From Capsaspora owczarzaki ATCC 30864 (lineage: Eukaryota; Opisthokonta; Filasterea): DNA of 64,000 nt. The notes below the pieces were generated by a model. The model was not told where the DNA came from. It did not search any database and was given only the letters and a program-made list of their open reading frames with translations. Positions 23,401 through 35,318 of this stretch are shown piece by piece. Each line of letters opens with the position of its first letter. Position 1 is the first letter of the stretch. The stretch is from contig NW_011887294.1 of assembly GCF_000151315.2 (NCBI RefSeq), positions 591,710 to 655,709 of the forward strand, written 5' to 3'. A program made the position numbers and the translations under genes.

Positions 23401-26400
23401 CCGAGGGAGCCATGGTGGGAAGGGCGTGGTGCGCCTGCAGGCAATCGAAGTTCCAACCTCAACATGGTTGACCAAGCCCACTCCCCAAAGACAATTTCTG
23501 CTGCGCCGAGCGTTCGCTGCGCAATAGCATTCAGCTGGCTCAGGTAAGTGGTGGCAGGTGGCACGTGAAAGTGGTTGGCCTGCAGAAGCAAGAGTGCGAA
23601 ACGCCAATGCCACGTTGTGTCGAGGAACAACATGTCCGAGTTGAGTGGAATGCGGTGGGGCACGGGTGGATGCTGCTGAGATGAAGGCGGCAGCGGCGGA
23701 TGCGCGGCCAATCCCAAAAGCGACTGAGCCTGAAGTGGCGCAACCGTACCCCAGTTCATCTGCTGAATCACGTGCTGAGCAAGACGGATGCGCAGTGAGC
23801 CGAGCGGGGCAAGGAGCATGCTTTGCAACACGAGAAAGTCGTCCTCGGTGAGATGCCAGCGCGAGTACTCCAAGCCTTGGAAAAGCGCCAGCACCGGAGA
23901 GCCCAGAGCATCAATATCGGTACGAACGCGTTCGAGCAGCATGGACACGACGATGGGATGGCGCTGGGACACCACGCCAATCAGGTCGTGCCCGGACTTG
24001 TGGCAAAGCTCGCGCGTCAAAATGTTCACGTACGACACTTCGAACAGCTCTTCGACAATCACAGTGACGAGCTCGAGATGCGCGCGCAAATCCAGCTGGG
24101 TCACGGGCGACAACCCGGCGAGAGAGCCCGAGGCAGATTCGTCAAGGCTGTCCGCCGCCGTGGTGGGCGACCGAGCCGAATGGAGCGTGTTGAAGAGTCG
24201 CTCAATGGGTGTACCCGTCTTGCTCGCACCGCCCACAGTTGAAGCAAGTCGCGTTGCCGAGGAATCTGTGCTTAAAGCGCCCGCAAGATTGGCAAAAGTG
24301 GTCAACAGGAAGATGGCCTCAGATGCGGACATGCTCATCACAATGTCCGCAAACCGTTCACGGAAGAGGGGTTCTGCATTCGTCAAATAGGCAAGAGGGA
24401 TGATTCGGAGAAAAAAAGCGGAACCAATGATGAGAAAAAAAAATCAACAACAACAACAACAGGAAAAAAAAAAATCCATCCATTCCCAAAAGTGGGTTTA
24501 CCTCGTTGCATGAATCGCTTCCAGGTGCCATAGTCGCGAACCCGTAGTAGTTGATAGTCAATGTTGTGACGAACCTCAAGACGACCAGTGAAGAGGAGCA
24601 AGAAAATTTCCCAACGCGTGCTGACGGAAACACACTCGAACGGAAGATCACAGAGGAACTGCCAAACACCCGTGCCCCGAGCCCCGAGGAACGAACGAAC
24701 CGCTCGCAGCAAGAACTGGTCGTACTCGAGCGACAGGATGGCCAAGTCCTCATGCAACCGCCGCGCTTCGGCAGCCAAATGTGGAGCGGAGCTAGCGTGC
24801 ATGCATGGGGACTGGATTTGGCGGTAAAACTCGGCAGTGCTGGGGGATTCGAGCTGGAGGCCAGCGATAATGGGAGAATAGTAATCAGCCGGAGCCCCAG
24901 CGGACATGGGGTGGGTTGCTTGGTAGCTCTGGGCAGCAGGGCGCGTTGTCTCGCTGAATCGCGCGGCACCGCCATCGACGTTGGCCCGCTGCTGCTCGTG
25001 TTGGCGGATGAGATGAACAAGCGACTGACGATAGAGAATCCAATGCGCCGAGACGAACTGGACAGATTGGGTGATGGTGCGAGCAATTCGCTTGAGGAGA
25101 TGACCATTTCCGCTCGGAGGCACTTTGGCGAACACGGACGCGAGCAACTGCACAAAATGCGTGCCATAGGCCAGCAGCCGGAGCAAGCCTTGTGAAGATT
25201 GATGCGTTACGTCGTGAGTGACGCGATGGACGCTGGAAGACGAGCGGCTCGCCGTGTTGGAGGTCGAGGTGTGAGTATTATTGTTGTTGCGCGGGGCCGC
25301 AAAGCGCGACCCGAGAGCCACAGAGGGGCCATGCCGCTCGTTTGCCGACACTGGCAACGGATGTGCTTCCATGTGAATGTTGAGCACGAAAGAGAACAGC
25401 CGACCGAACGGGAATTGTTCCAGCAATGCGACCATGTCGTCTTCATTCAGCACGCACGCGCCAAAGCGCGGATAGAGTCGGCGAGGGCCAGCCACGATTG
25501 GCACGCTTGGGCGAACGGCTGGTGGCAATCCGGGAGCATCTGGCGCGGGAGTCACCACATGCGAGTCGACGGAGGCAGACGACGGTTCCGGCATAAAGCT
25601 TGTATCGACCACGACCCACTCATTTCCACCAGAGGCCCCTTCTGGCTTGGGAGCTGTTGAAGTGGGACCAGCGGCGGAAAGAGGAGGCGGAAACACGGGT
25701 GCTGTCGCAGGCTCGACGGTTTGCTGGGCGGGCGAGGACGGCGCACTGACCAGCAACTCCATCGGGGAGTCGGCGTGCTCATTCGACACCGACGGATGTC
25801 CGCCTTGCAGCTCCGCGGCAACCGAAAATGTAGGGGCGGCAGCGCTGGATTCCCGGGAAGCGGAGCTCGCCGCCGCCACATACAGCGGCGAGAGCAGGGT
25901 GGACAGCTGGACTCCAAACAAGTCAACTCCGCCGTCGTCCAACTGCTCGGGAAACTGCAAAAGCCGGGATCCCCATTCGCCAACTCCACGGCAGCGAACC
26001 AAGTGCAGCAGGAGGTAGCGATGGTCGCTCACAGAAGCGCACCGCAATAAAACGGAGGCCTACGCAAAGCAAAAAGCAAAAGCAACGCGAACATGAGGAA
26101 CGACAAGTGAACAGCAAAAAAGCGGGTTCGACAGCAACATTTGCTTACCAGCTGGTCAATCCACTGTCGAAGCGATTGCCGGAACTCTTCTATCGGTGGA
26201 TCCGACCGCAAAAAGATAAAAAGCACATCGAGGAACCGTTTCAATAGATCTACATCGGGACGAGCGGATGTTGTCGCGTCTGGCAACGACACAACAGGTG
26301 ATGCAGGTGTCAACTGCGTAAAGGTAGCGGATTCGGCCAGAAACTCATCCAGATAGAGGCAAATTTGGAGAAACGCAATTCGGCTTTCGTAGTCGTACTC

Positions 26401-28187
26401 CAAATGAGTCTGTTCATCCGAATGATTGACACCAGGAAAGCAACGAACACAGGGGGAGGAGAATCCCATCCAACGGTGAGTGAGGGTCGGAGGATTGGGG
26501 CGGCGTTGGCCATTTGAAGAGCAAGAACAACCAAAAACAACAAGAACACCAACGCCATAAAGTACTCACAAAATTACGCTCTCGTCGCGCTTTGTCGAGA
26601 GATTCTCGCAGTTCTTGCAGTCGCTGCTGATTGATTTCGGCTACCTCGTGGGTCAAGCCTCCAGAGACGCGCGTGCCATCCCCGCAGACGCCTTCTTGTT
26701 TGAGTGCAATTTTGCGAAAGGACCAAACGAATTGTTCTGCTTCTCGGCTGTCCTTTTCAAACAACTGGACAAGACCAAAACATCGAGTGTGGGTTAGAAG
26801 GCTGCTCAACAAAAGCCATCGCATCAATCACAAGCGAAAGCCTACCTCTACGGCCTTGCGGGAGACGTACAACCGGTCTAACGCGTCGCGATACCGTTCA
26901 ACCATCGCATAAAATTCAGAATGAGGCCGTGTCAATCGCTGGAATTGGGAGCGGCATTTGGAAGGAGCAAACAACAAAAAAATAAGTACGAGGACAAAAG
27001 CAAAAGACGACCACAGATGCAGCTCGCAAAAGGTACCTTGAGGAACGACGATGTGAGTTCAGGTTGGTCCGTCAACAGCTTGTTGTCATACAAGGCTGCA
27101 AGCTCGGATTCTGTGAGTGCTTGCCGCACTATCACAAAAGAGAGGTGAAGCCCAAACGAAACATAAAGTGAGGGACGGGAACCAATACCAAGAAGTCGAT
27201 CAAAAACGGCTGTCGTACCGTTCTCTTGCGTCGCATCCAAGCTCTCGGAAATCTCAGATTCCAGAGCAGCGAGCGAAGGATATAACGCCGGCGCTGTCGC
27301 AACGGTTTCTTGCGGGGCTTCCAGCTCAAAGCTCACGTGCGTGTGCTCAAACTCGCCGGCCGGCGCGGTGGCTGCCACGGCATCAAACAGCATCTCGCCA
27401 GCGGGCGGAGCGCTACTGGGTACCTCTGTCGACGCCGTGTAGGGATTGGGTTGGTCATAGTCCATCACTGGCGCTGACGCCTCGTCCGCTTGTTCCGGGA
27501 AGGCGAGCATTGCCGATTCAAAGCTGTGAAGGCCTGCGACCTGCTGCTGAGACATTCGCATCGCAGGGTACTTGTACGCGGTATGGTCTGCAAAAGCAAA
27601 AAGGTAGAGCGAAAGAGTTAGCGTTACGCTGTGGTTGAGTGTGTCGTAAGTTCTCAGACTTTTTGTCTTGTTCTGAGCTTTTTTCCACGGCGTTTGTCGT
27701 TCTTGTTGTTTGGTTTTCTGTTGCTAGTTTTTATAACGACCCTTCCGTGTTTGCTGTCGTTGTTTCAACGCTGTCTTGCCAACTCAGAAAACCCCCTTGC
27801 GCTTTTAGCTGTATGTTGTTTACCTGACTGTTTCACCGCGTCGACCCGCGGCGATGCTGCTGTCACCGCCACAGCCACATCAGCATCAGCAGTAGCAGCG
27901 CTAGTACTAGTAGCAGACGCAGTTGCAGCAGCAACAGCAGCAGAAGACGAGACAGCTTCGGGAGCGGCAGTCGTCGCCGATGATGACGCAGCTTGCTCGC
28001 TTGGCTGTGGGTCGTCCACCGAGACCACCACCGCCGCAGTCCCCGCAGCAGCATCCTGTGTGTGCTCGACAGTGGCCGTAGTTGCAGCGGCGTGACTGGC
28101 AGGCGCCTCATCATCGTGCGCTACGACGACGCTGGCTTTGGCTTTGGCCTTCTTTGCTGTCGTTGGCCTGGGTCGTTCGAGCTCCAT
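17235..28187 (-). CDS. EPG5: EPG5 homolog (ectopic P-granules protein 5)
   Basis: Eight exons: 28187-27824, 27587-27219, 27128-27037, 26938-26846, 26764-26570, 26409-26149, 26059-24502 and 24373-17235. All phases agree, giving about 3356 residues, against about 2579 in human. EPG5 is a large helical tether that binds Rab7 and LC3 and lets autophagosomes fuse with lysosomes. Matches run along the length: HSEFYAMVERYRDAL in exon 4, LNEDDMVALLEQFPFGRLF in exon 7, SEAIFLLTTFANLA then LFEVSYVNILTRELCHKSG at the start of exon 8, and near the C-terminus GILNAIGLGAKSPFS followed by RFVARATALYLAAQV. The last exon alone is 7.1 kb. The N-terminus is a low-complexity Ala/Ser/Val region and a Ser-rich homopolymer interrupts the middle (20414-20503). 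It is divergently arranged with the methyltransferase gene at 28480. Confidence 0.92.
20414..20503 (-). repeat. Triplet repeat encoding Ser/Asn/Thr run in EPG5
   Basis: On the plus strand the tract reads as (GTTGCT)n and then (CTG)n up to about 20490. On the coding strand it gives a Thr-Ser run of more than 15 residues followed by alternating Asn-Ser. It lies inside the large terminal exon and keeps the frame open, as expected for a tolerated coding microsatellite. Confidence 0.85.
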
Positions 28188-28479
28188 CAGAATACGCCCC
28201 AAATGAAAAAGCAAAAAGTATCTACAATTAAAAAAACGAGCAATGGACTGGAGTATGAAAGCGGATTATGCGACAACAATTGAAACAATAAACTCAATGC
28301 AAAAAGTCAATGCAAACGCCAATGCAAAAGTCAATCAATGCTGCCGCGTTGTCGTTGTTCACTGGAGTGGTACTTGCTTATCACGTCACTGCAAATTGTG
28401 TCTCATTGCCATTTGACACGACAAGACTGAATCTGAGCGTCTCAGTCTCAAGTCGTCTCAGTCAGTCTCCCTTTTGGTT
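28188..28479. promoter_or_regulatory. Shared divergent promoter of EPG5 and EFM7-like gene
   Basis: Only 292 bp separate the EPG5 start codon (minus) from the methyltransferase start codon (plus), so both promoters must lie here or overlap. No clear TATA box is seen. Short direct repeats of CAATGCAAA-like sequence occur at about 28296-28335. The regulatory role is inferred from position only. Confidence 0.45.
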
Positions 28480-30069
28480 ATGAATCCAGCATCCGACGAC
28501 CACGACAACGAGGCCGAGCTGTCACTCGATGGCAATGCAATGTTCGAAGAGCCCGAGAACTTTCGTCCAAAGACCCCGCCGCCGACCGAGCATGTTGTCG
28601 CTCGCACGGTCGCTGGAGCAGTACCAGCAGGTGAATGAACGACCTTCCGTCCCACAAGGATCATTGCAGCTGCCTATCGGGCCCATTATCGTTGACTGTG
28701 CATGATCAACGATCAACCATGTTTGCTGACGACTGTCTGCTGTTGTCTGTGGCGGTGGGACTTGGCGTTTTCTGGATGACAGAACTCCGCGTGCGTCTCG
28801 TCGGGCACCACTCGCTGTGGGCGCATTGCATGTGGAATGCTGGCGTCCATCTTGCACACTACTTTGACGAACACTGCGCATTGGTTCGCGGCAAGACGTA
28901 CGTGAGGGCTCCCCAATCGCCAACAAAACTTGCTGTGCCAAGCGCCTCGTGGAACGAATCTTCGACACTGATGCTAATCTCCCTATTGTGATGCTATGGT
29001 GATGCTATGGTGATGATGATGATGATTGAAACTTCAAAACTCAGAGTGCTCGAACTTGGTGCTGCAGCGGCACTGCCATCCATGGTCGCTGCTCTCAACG
29101 GCGCGCTTCGAGTAAGTTTTCGCTTTTTTTTTTTTTGTATGGACGAGGTTTCNNNNNNNNNNNNNNNNNNNNNNNNNNNNNNNNNNNNNNNNNNNNNNNN
29201 NNNNNNNNNNNNNNNNNNNNNNNNNNNNNNNNNNNNNNNNNNNNNNNNNNNNNNNNNNNNNNNNNNNNNNNNNNNNNNNNNAAACATTATTGTTCAGGTA
29301 AAGCTTGATGATGCGCTCTTGGGGGGTTTCATTGCTGCGCGATCAGCATTGATGGGCTCTCACATGCCTATTGACGCTCGTGCAGGGATACTTGTGGGGA
29401 GCACAAGTCGCGCCATTACTCACAACGCTGCCAGCCGACCACAAGACCTTTGACGTGATTGTACTGGCTGATCTCATTTTCAACCACAACTCGCACGCAG
29501 ACATGTTGCGGACGTGCCAACAGAGTCTGACGCGCTCGAAAGACGCAAAGGTGCGAGTTCTGTTTCGATGAGTTTGTTGGTGGAATGTTGGTTTCTGATT
29601 TGCAGACTGCGGCATGGAACTGGCCATGGGTTGTTCAGGTCTATGTTGTGTACTCGCACCACCGTCCTTGGCTGGCAGAACGAGACATGGTAGGGTGCAA
29701 TTCAAACGAGAGAGAGAAACTGCAATGGGGTTTTTTGCTTTTTGTTTTTTTTTGGTTTGGTTTCTCAATCGTGATGGATTCATTGTCCCCAACATTGGTG
29801 TGGATTGATCCGCAGGCATTTTTCAAACTAGCAGCGGAAGAACCATTCAACTTTGTCGTTACGCCGCTGTTCGAAGTAAAAATGCCCCCAATGTTTGCCG
29901 GTACGTTTTGATCCTTTGCCCTTGGGCATTTTGTGTTGGAGTTTGTCCATCCTCATCCCTTTGCTTTCTGAATACAACTACAGAGGATCCTGGTGATGTT
30001 GACGTTCGGTCGACTGTCCATGGGCATCTGTTGACTTGGCCCGAAGCCGCGTTGGAGCCTGCCCAGTAG
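28480..30069 (+). CDS. EFM7: EFM7/NNT1-type protein N-methyltransferase, interrupted by a sequence gap
   Basis: Visible exons: 28480-28630, 28783-28897, 29045-29111, a fragment 29282-29297, 29386-29550, 29639-29689, 29816-29900 and 29984-30069. The family signature near the start is MFEEPENFRP. It is followed by LRVRLVGHHSLWAHCMWNAG, GKTVLELGAAAALPS (SAM-binding motif I), GYLWG, FDVIVLADLIFNHNSH, VVYSHHRPWLAERDM, AFFKLA and MPPMFAEDPGD. In yeast, Efm7 (formerly Nnt1) methylates the N-terminal Gly2 and Lys3 of translation elongation factor eEF1A. The piece carrying the acidic SAM-ribose motif and about 35 residues is missing because it falls in the run of N at 29153-29281. The flanking exons join in phase, so the gene is probably intact in the organism. 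A nicotinamide methyltransferase role, once proposed for the yeast protein, is less likely. Confidence 0.88.
29153..29281. other. Assembly gap (129 N)
   Basis: The gap is a run of undetermined bases within the methyltransferase gene, flanked by intron sequence on the left (T-rich, after the donor at 29112) and the last 16 bases of an exon on the right (CAG then GTAAAG). The gap length may be nominal. Confidence 0.98.
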
Positions 30070-30983
30070 TTTTTCATTGTGCATTGTTTGATTAAACAAT
30101 TCGAATTCCACACAGTGCCGCCTCTTGTTTTCTATATGGAACCAAAAGGAGTGCCAGATACTGACACATGCATTGCGCGGTTTGGTGCGTGATGATGCGG
30201 TGGATCTCGGATCTCGGGTTCCGTGTTTGGGGGGAAAACCGCATTCACCTGATGGAGTTTATTCCTGTCCATCCGCGTGCATGTTATCCACAACAAACAA
30301 TTTGCAATGTGCGCTATCGAAGCACCTCAAATACACCTGGTGATTCGATCGACACTTTGAACTTTGGCTGTCAACAAAGCGTGCTTGTTGCCTCGGCAGC
30401 GGCTCGGTCGTTGTGCTCGCTGCCTGCCTCTCCTGTCTGTCGAGTTGACGCAACAACATGTGTGATCGTTTGATTGTTGTTTTGTGACGTTGTTTGTTGT
30501 GCACACACTAAACAAGGCAAAGATCGGCAACGTCACATCCGTGCAGGAGTGCGAGCGGCCCATTTTAGGAGAGGTCGCTGTCGACGTCACAGCCCCCGCT
30601 TTGAAAAATGATTGGCCCCCGCAATGATTTCGATCAACACCCAGCATTGTACGTGCACTTAACTCGAACCTAGAACGAGGAGAAGGTGATTCTGGAGGTC
30701 GGGAAGGGGTTCTTGTGTTGAGGAGGACTTTTGGGTCCATGGGTGGTGACTTACCCACCCACCCACCCACCCGGTCCAGCCGGCGGACAGCGTGGATACC
30801 GAGGCGTGATCGATTGCCGATGCGACACAATCGCTCCAGAGATGCAGGCTATTTCTGGCATCAACGAGCGCGTGGGAGTTCCAGCAGGAAAACCACAGCC
30901 TTGAAAAGGGCAGCGAAATTGCATTCATTTGGTTCAGTCTTTTTTTTTTTTACTTACAGTAAGCAATCCCTCCAACAAGAATC
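30070..30983. other. Intergenic region, nothing recognised
   Basis: The region lies between the 3' end of the EFM7-like gene and the next start. A CCCA-type short repeat is at about 30750-30770 and a T run at 30940-30950. Frames are short and no domain, tRNA-like box or transposon was seen. Confidence 0.55.
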
Positions 30984-31856
30984 ATGATGTACCGCAACAC
31001 TGCAACGGCCATCCTGCTCGCATGTCTCGCTGTCATGGCCGGCTCGGTGAGCCTCGCTCAGGCCGCCCCCGCCGCCGCTTCGGCCGCCCCTGTCAAGCTC
31101 CTGGTCGCTTTCTACCCAGATCACTTCCCCTGTGACATTGAGCTCGGATACTATGACAAGACTCCCATCGAAATCACTTCGGGCGAGTGCCTCCAAGTCC
31201 CTGGAACCACCCAGTACTTTCAAGTCAACGACGGTGGAAGACAACAACTACGACGTCCGGGCGCAGTGCGACTCGACCTGCTCCACATGCTTGATGGGCT
31301 TGTACGGCAACCAAATGGGCAATGCCTGCTTTAGCGTCAACTTTGCCCGCGACTTTACTGCCTCCACCCGGGTCTACCTCGTCGAGTCGCCTCCGACCAC
31401 CCCCGAACGCCCCAAGGTGCAGTTCTTCACCGATGCCAACTGCCAATCGGCCTCGTACTCGATCAACTTGGAGAGCGACGACGAGTTTGCCTGCGTGACC
31501 AACGCGAGCCTTCCCTATTCCTTTGGCTTTGTTCACCTTGGCAACGACAAGGTTGCTCTGCTGGGCGAGTGCAACTGTAAGCGAGAAATGAGTTGGTGTC
31601 TTGTCGTTGTCTTGTGTACTGTGTCGTGGTTGCAAATGCTGACGGACTCTCGATTTGGTTTTTTTGTTTACCTATGACAGCGAACTGCGACAACTGCGAG
31701 TTCAACGCCATTGGCAGCTTCGACGAGTGCCAAACAGCTCAAGGAAAGTACTTTATGGTTGCAAAGAAGAGCGCTGCTGGCCTTCTCCAGGTTCCCACAC
31801 TGTTCGCCATGCTGTCTGCGTCCTTGGTCGCCATGTTCATGTCGAAAATGCTCTAA
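30984..31856 (+). CDS. Secreted Cys-rich, probably GPI-anchored protein; one-base frame break
   Basis: I do not recognise the family. The start MMYRNTATAILLACLAVMAG is a clear signal peptide ending near AQAAPA. Translation is open to about 31232 (FQVNDG). The downstream sequence then continues in the frame one base later (VEDNNYDVRAQCDSTCSTC) to a splice donor at 31577, and exon 2 at 31681-31856 follows in phase. So a single extra base around 31233-31234 breaks the frame. Cysteines are evenly spaced, often in CxxC pairs (CDSTCSTC, CNCDNC-like). The C-terminus is a hydrophobic stretch (LFAMLSASLVAMFMSKML) after a short polar segment, as in GPI-anchor signals. Codon use on both sides of the break is like that of neighbouring genes, so a sequencing error or a recent mutation is more likely than an old pseudogene. 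Confidence 0.7.
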
Positions 31857-32073
31857 TCGTTCGGCAACATGATGCTGCTGTTGTGAATCGCTCTGTACAT
31901 TAATCCACTGTAATAACGTTTGTCCTTCATTGAACAAGTTGTAGATCTACTCAAATATGATATGAATTATGAGGAAAAAAACAACATACGAACGACAAGG
32001 TTACACAAACCAACAAAAAAATAGTACAGACAAACACAATGACAACTACAAAATACAACCAGAAACTCGACGG

Positions 32074-35000
32074 TTAGGGTGCGTTCAGGAGCGCTACGGG
32101 AATGCCAGACAGCTCTTGCAAGTCGGAAATGAGCTTTGGCAAGTAGTCGGTGACTTCCTGCAAAACATTCGGACGCGAAGAGTTCCGCTTGGTCGCTTTG
32201 AGGAAGTGCTCATGTGATCGTGTCAATTCCTTGGCCAGACGTTTCATGGCATGTCCAGGAGCGCACAAGACCGAGATGCGTTTTGTTCTGAGCAAAAAAA
32301 TAAAAAAAATTACACAAGGCAGATGATTGGTCAGACAATCTGCAAAAATCATGACAAGCTTCATCGATACCGGATCTCACGTACCGAAGCAGGGACACCA
32401 TGATGGGGTTTAAGTCGAGCAAGTCCGCCCATGTGAAGATGAGCACGGGGTAGCAATTCGGGTTGAGCTTGTTGACAACATACTGAAGCATGGCATTCTG
32501 TGCAACCGAAGAGAAGAAAACAACAACCAGATGAGTGCAGGCAAAAACACAAGGGGGCCCGGTGTTGCCAAGATTGGTGAGTGCGGTGCTGCAGGCTACC
32601 AACCTTATCCGTAAGCACTGTCACGTCCATAAAGTCAATCACTTTGAACTTCTTCTTGATCGTTGACGCCTTCTTTCCAGCTCGAACAACAGGATTGTGG
32701 AAGGGAGCAGTTGACGCACAAAGGCGATTGCCTCCCATAATCTGTTGAAAAGGAGCGGAAACGGCACGAAAAGGCGCGGTCAATACAACAACGAAGTGGT
32801 CAAATACAACGAAGCGGTGAAATACAAGGAAATCAACCACACTCACCGATGTACGAACACCAAACTGATTCCATAAGGTTTCAAGCACAAAGGAAAGGCG
32901 CATGACATTGACTTGCTCGGGAGTTGGCTCCATGTTGGGATCTTCCCACGAATAGCAAAAGCAAAAGTATTGCGGAAGGCTGCCGGGGGTGTAGCCGAGC
33001 GAAGCAGGTAGACCAGAAGGAGCCGTCGTGAGACTCATCAGGCCGGGCAGCGCAGAAGAATCGGACTCGTTGGGTGGATGGCGAAGAGTGCCAGGTAGCG
33101 AGGGCGACCGGGCCACAGGTTGACGAGCCAGGCTGTCAATCACAGCATCGTGCGAGTTGAAAAAGCGCAGCAAGGACGCGCGCACACCGCCAGCCCTTGA
33201 CGAAAGAGCGTGTGGATCGATGCTGGCGATAATCTCCCACGGCAGGGCGTGGAAGGCACGCGAAGAAATGAGTGCGATATGCTGCGAGCCGGCAGAAGAG
33301 TTCGACCCAGGCAAGGACAGCGCGTGAGATGCGAGTGACGAGCCCGCGGTGCCGGTACTGGAGACGCTTCCTTGTGGAGAAGGCTTGCGCGCGCTGTCCC
33401 CATGGCGAGCCGCAGGACCAGCATCCAACAGATGGGAAGTTGGAGCTCGCGTTTCGTCGTCCAGACCAAAGGAACTCTCGCTGCAGGTTGCCAGCGCCGT
33501 TAGGAGAGGCGCCATGTTGCTGAGCACAGTGGCACGCATGCCTCGAACAATATGAAGCTGCTCGTCGAGGCTCAAGACCTCGCCTTCGATGGAAGGATGC
33601 CGCGTCACATTCAAAAGATAGTCGAGCAGCACGCACATGCGAGGAGTAAACAGGCTCGACCGGTACTTGCCGGGAGTGAGGATGGGACGCAGGCCCACGC
33701 GGGAGCGCAATCGCTCGTCCACATCGACAATGCTGGAGAGCGCACCGAACGCATGCGAGCGTGTCGCGCTGCCTGAAAACACGGGCGGAGCCTGCACCAG
33801 CTGGTTGCCAAAGCCGGCGCCACCCGAGATGGAGCCGCTTGTGCTGCCGTGGGATGTGATGAGGCTGTTGAACGTGCTCTTTCCGACAGTCGATGGGCCG
33901 GTGGTGATGGGCTCCGATGACAGGAACACGAGCAGAGGGTCGTGCGACGAGCAAAGACGCAGTACGTTTGGATCAAACAGCTGGAACAAGAGATGTTCGG
34001 AGCTGTCAAGCGACAAGTGCGCCAACGACTGGCCAGAGACGCCGTACATTTGAATGCCCTTCACAGAGCTGCCGCCCTGCCCACCTCCGCCACTTGGTGC
34101 GCTCCCGCTCGAGCCGCCGCCGAGGCCGGCGCCTCCCATCAAGCCACCGGGACCGCTGCCCAGGCTGCTGATGGACGCATGCGGCGAAGATACACCACCC
34201 GAGAACGAGGCGAGCGACTGTTCAAACATGGCAAGCAACAATTGCTGGAAGCCAGAGCCGGACGACGTCACTTCAATAATGGGCTCGACACGGGATTTGG
34301 TGATGCCAGACACGGCAAACTGCTTGAGGAAGGAGCATAGCAACTCGATGGGCGTAATGGCCGAGAGACTAATCTCAACGTTGCTCTCGGGCATGTCCAG
34401 AATGGCAAAGCGAAGGTGCAGCACCATTGTTTTGAGCGCCTGGAATGTGACGCTGTCTCGCGATGCTTGGTCTTCCACCAACGGACGGCCACCGAGACGC
34501 TGCACGGGGCGGAATCCAGCCTTGACATCGAGAGATGAGTGGCACAGCGACAGGTCATCGACGCGCAGGGCATACATTGTGCGCCGGAGGCGCGGAACTT
34601 GACCGGCAACCTCAGGCAAGGAAAGGAAGCGACGACGCTGAAGGAGCAAGGTGCCATGCCGGGGATCAGCGTCGACCGCAGCGGCAGTGGTTGTGAGCTG
34701 GGCCTCCGGACACATGGCAAGATTGATGAGCGTATGCCGGGCGACAGCTGCGCGCAGATTGTCGAGACAAACTCGGTTGTAGGTGCGCAGTTCTTGCTGT
34801 GTGATTTCGCTGGCAGAGTACTTTCGAGCGAGCCGTCGCATGTGTTGGAGGCAAGCCCAGACGTGCTGAGCGACCACGGCATCATCTTTGCAATCCACCA
34901 CATCGCCAATCAAGTCGTAGCACTCTGCGCCATACAGACTGGTCGACTCGAAGAGCGTTGACGTCATCGAAATGGTATCGTCCTCGCGAGCGCCCTTGAT

Positions 35001-35285
35001 GGTGCTTGCGACAGACGTCGTGGCCGAGGTGACGTCGCTCGACACAAATGCAGGAATGGGCATGCGACCAGGGCGGGTGGCAGCTGCCGGCGTCGTTGCT
35101 GCTGGCTCGGCCCCAGACAATGCAGTGCTCGTATTGCCATTGCTGCTGCTGCTGCTGCTGGTCATCGAGTCAAAGATTGCAGTCATTGTTGGCTTTTTCT
35201 CCAAAGTGGGCTTTGCAATCTTGATTGGAGTAGACGCGTGGTACGGCATCGCACCATCGGGCTTTTGCGACTGCGACTGGACCGA

Positions 35286-35318
<33 letters not shown>

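Noticed and set aside
30070-30983. Possible tRNA or small RNA gene
   Set aside because: No A/B box pair or cloverleaf could be found by eye; left as intergenic.
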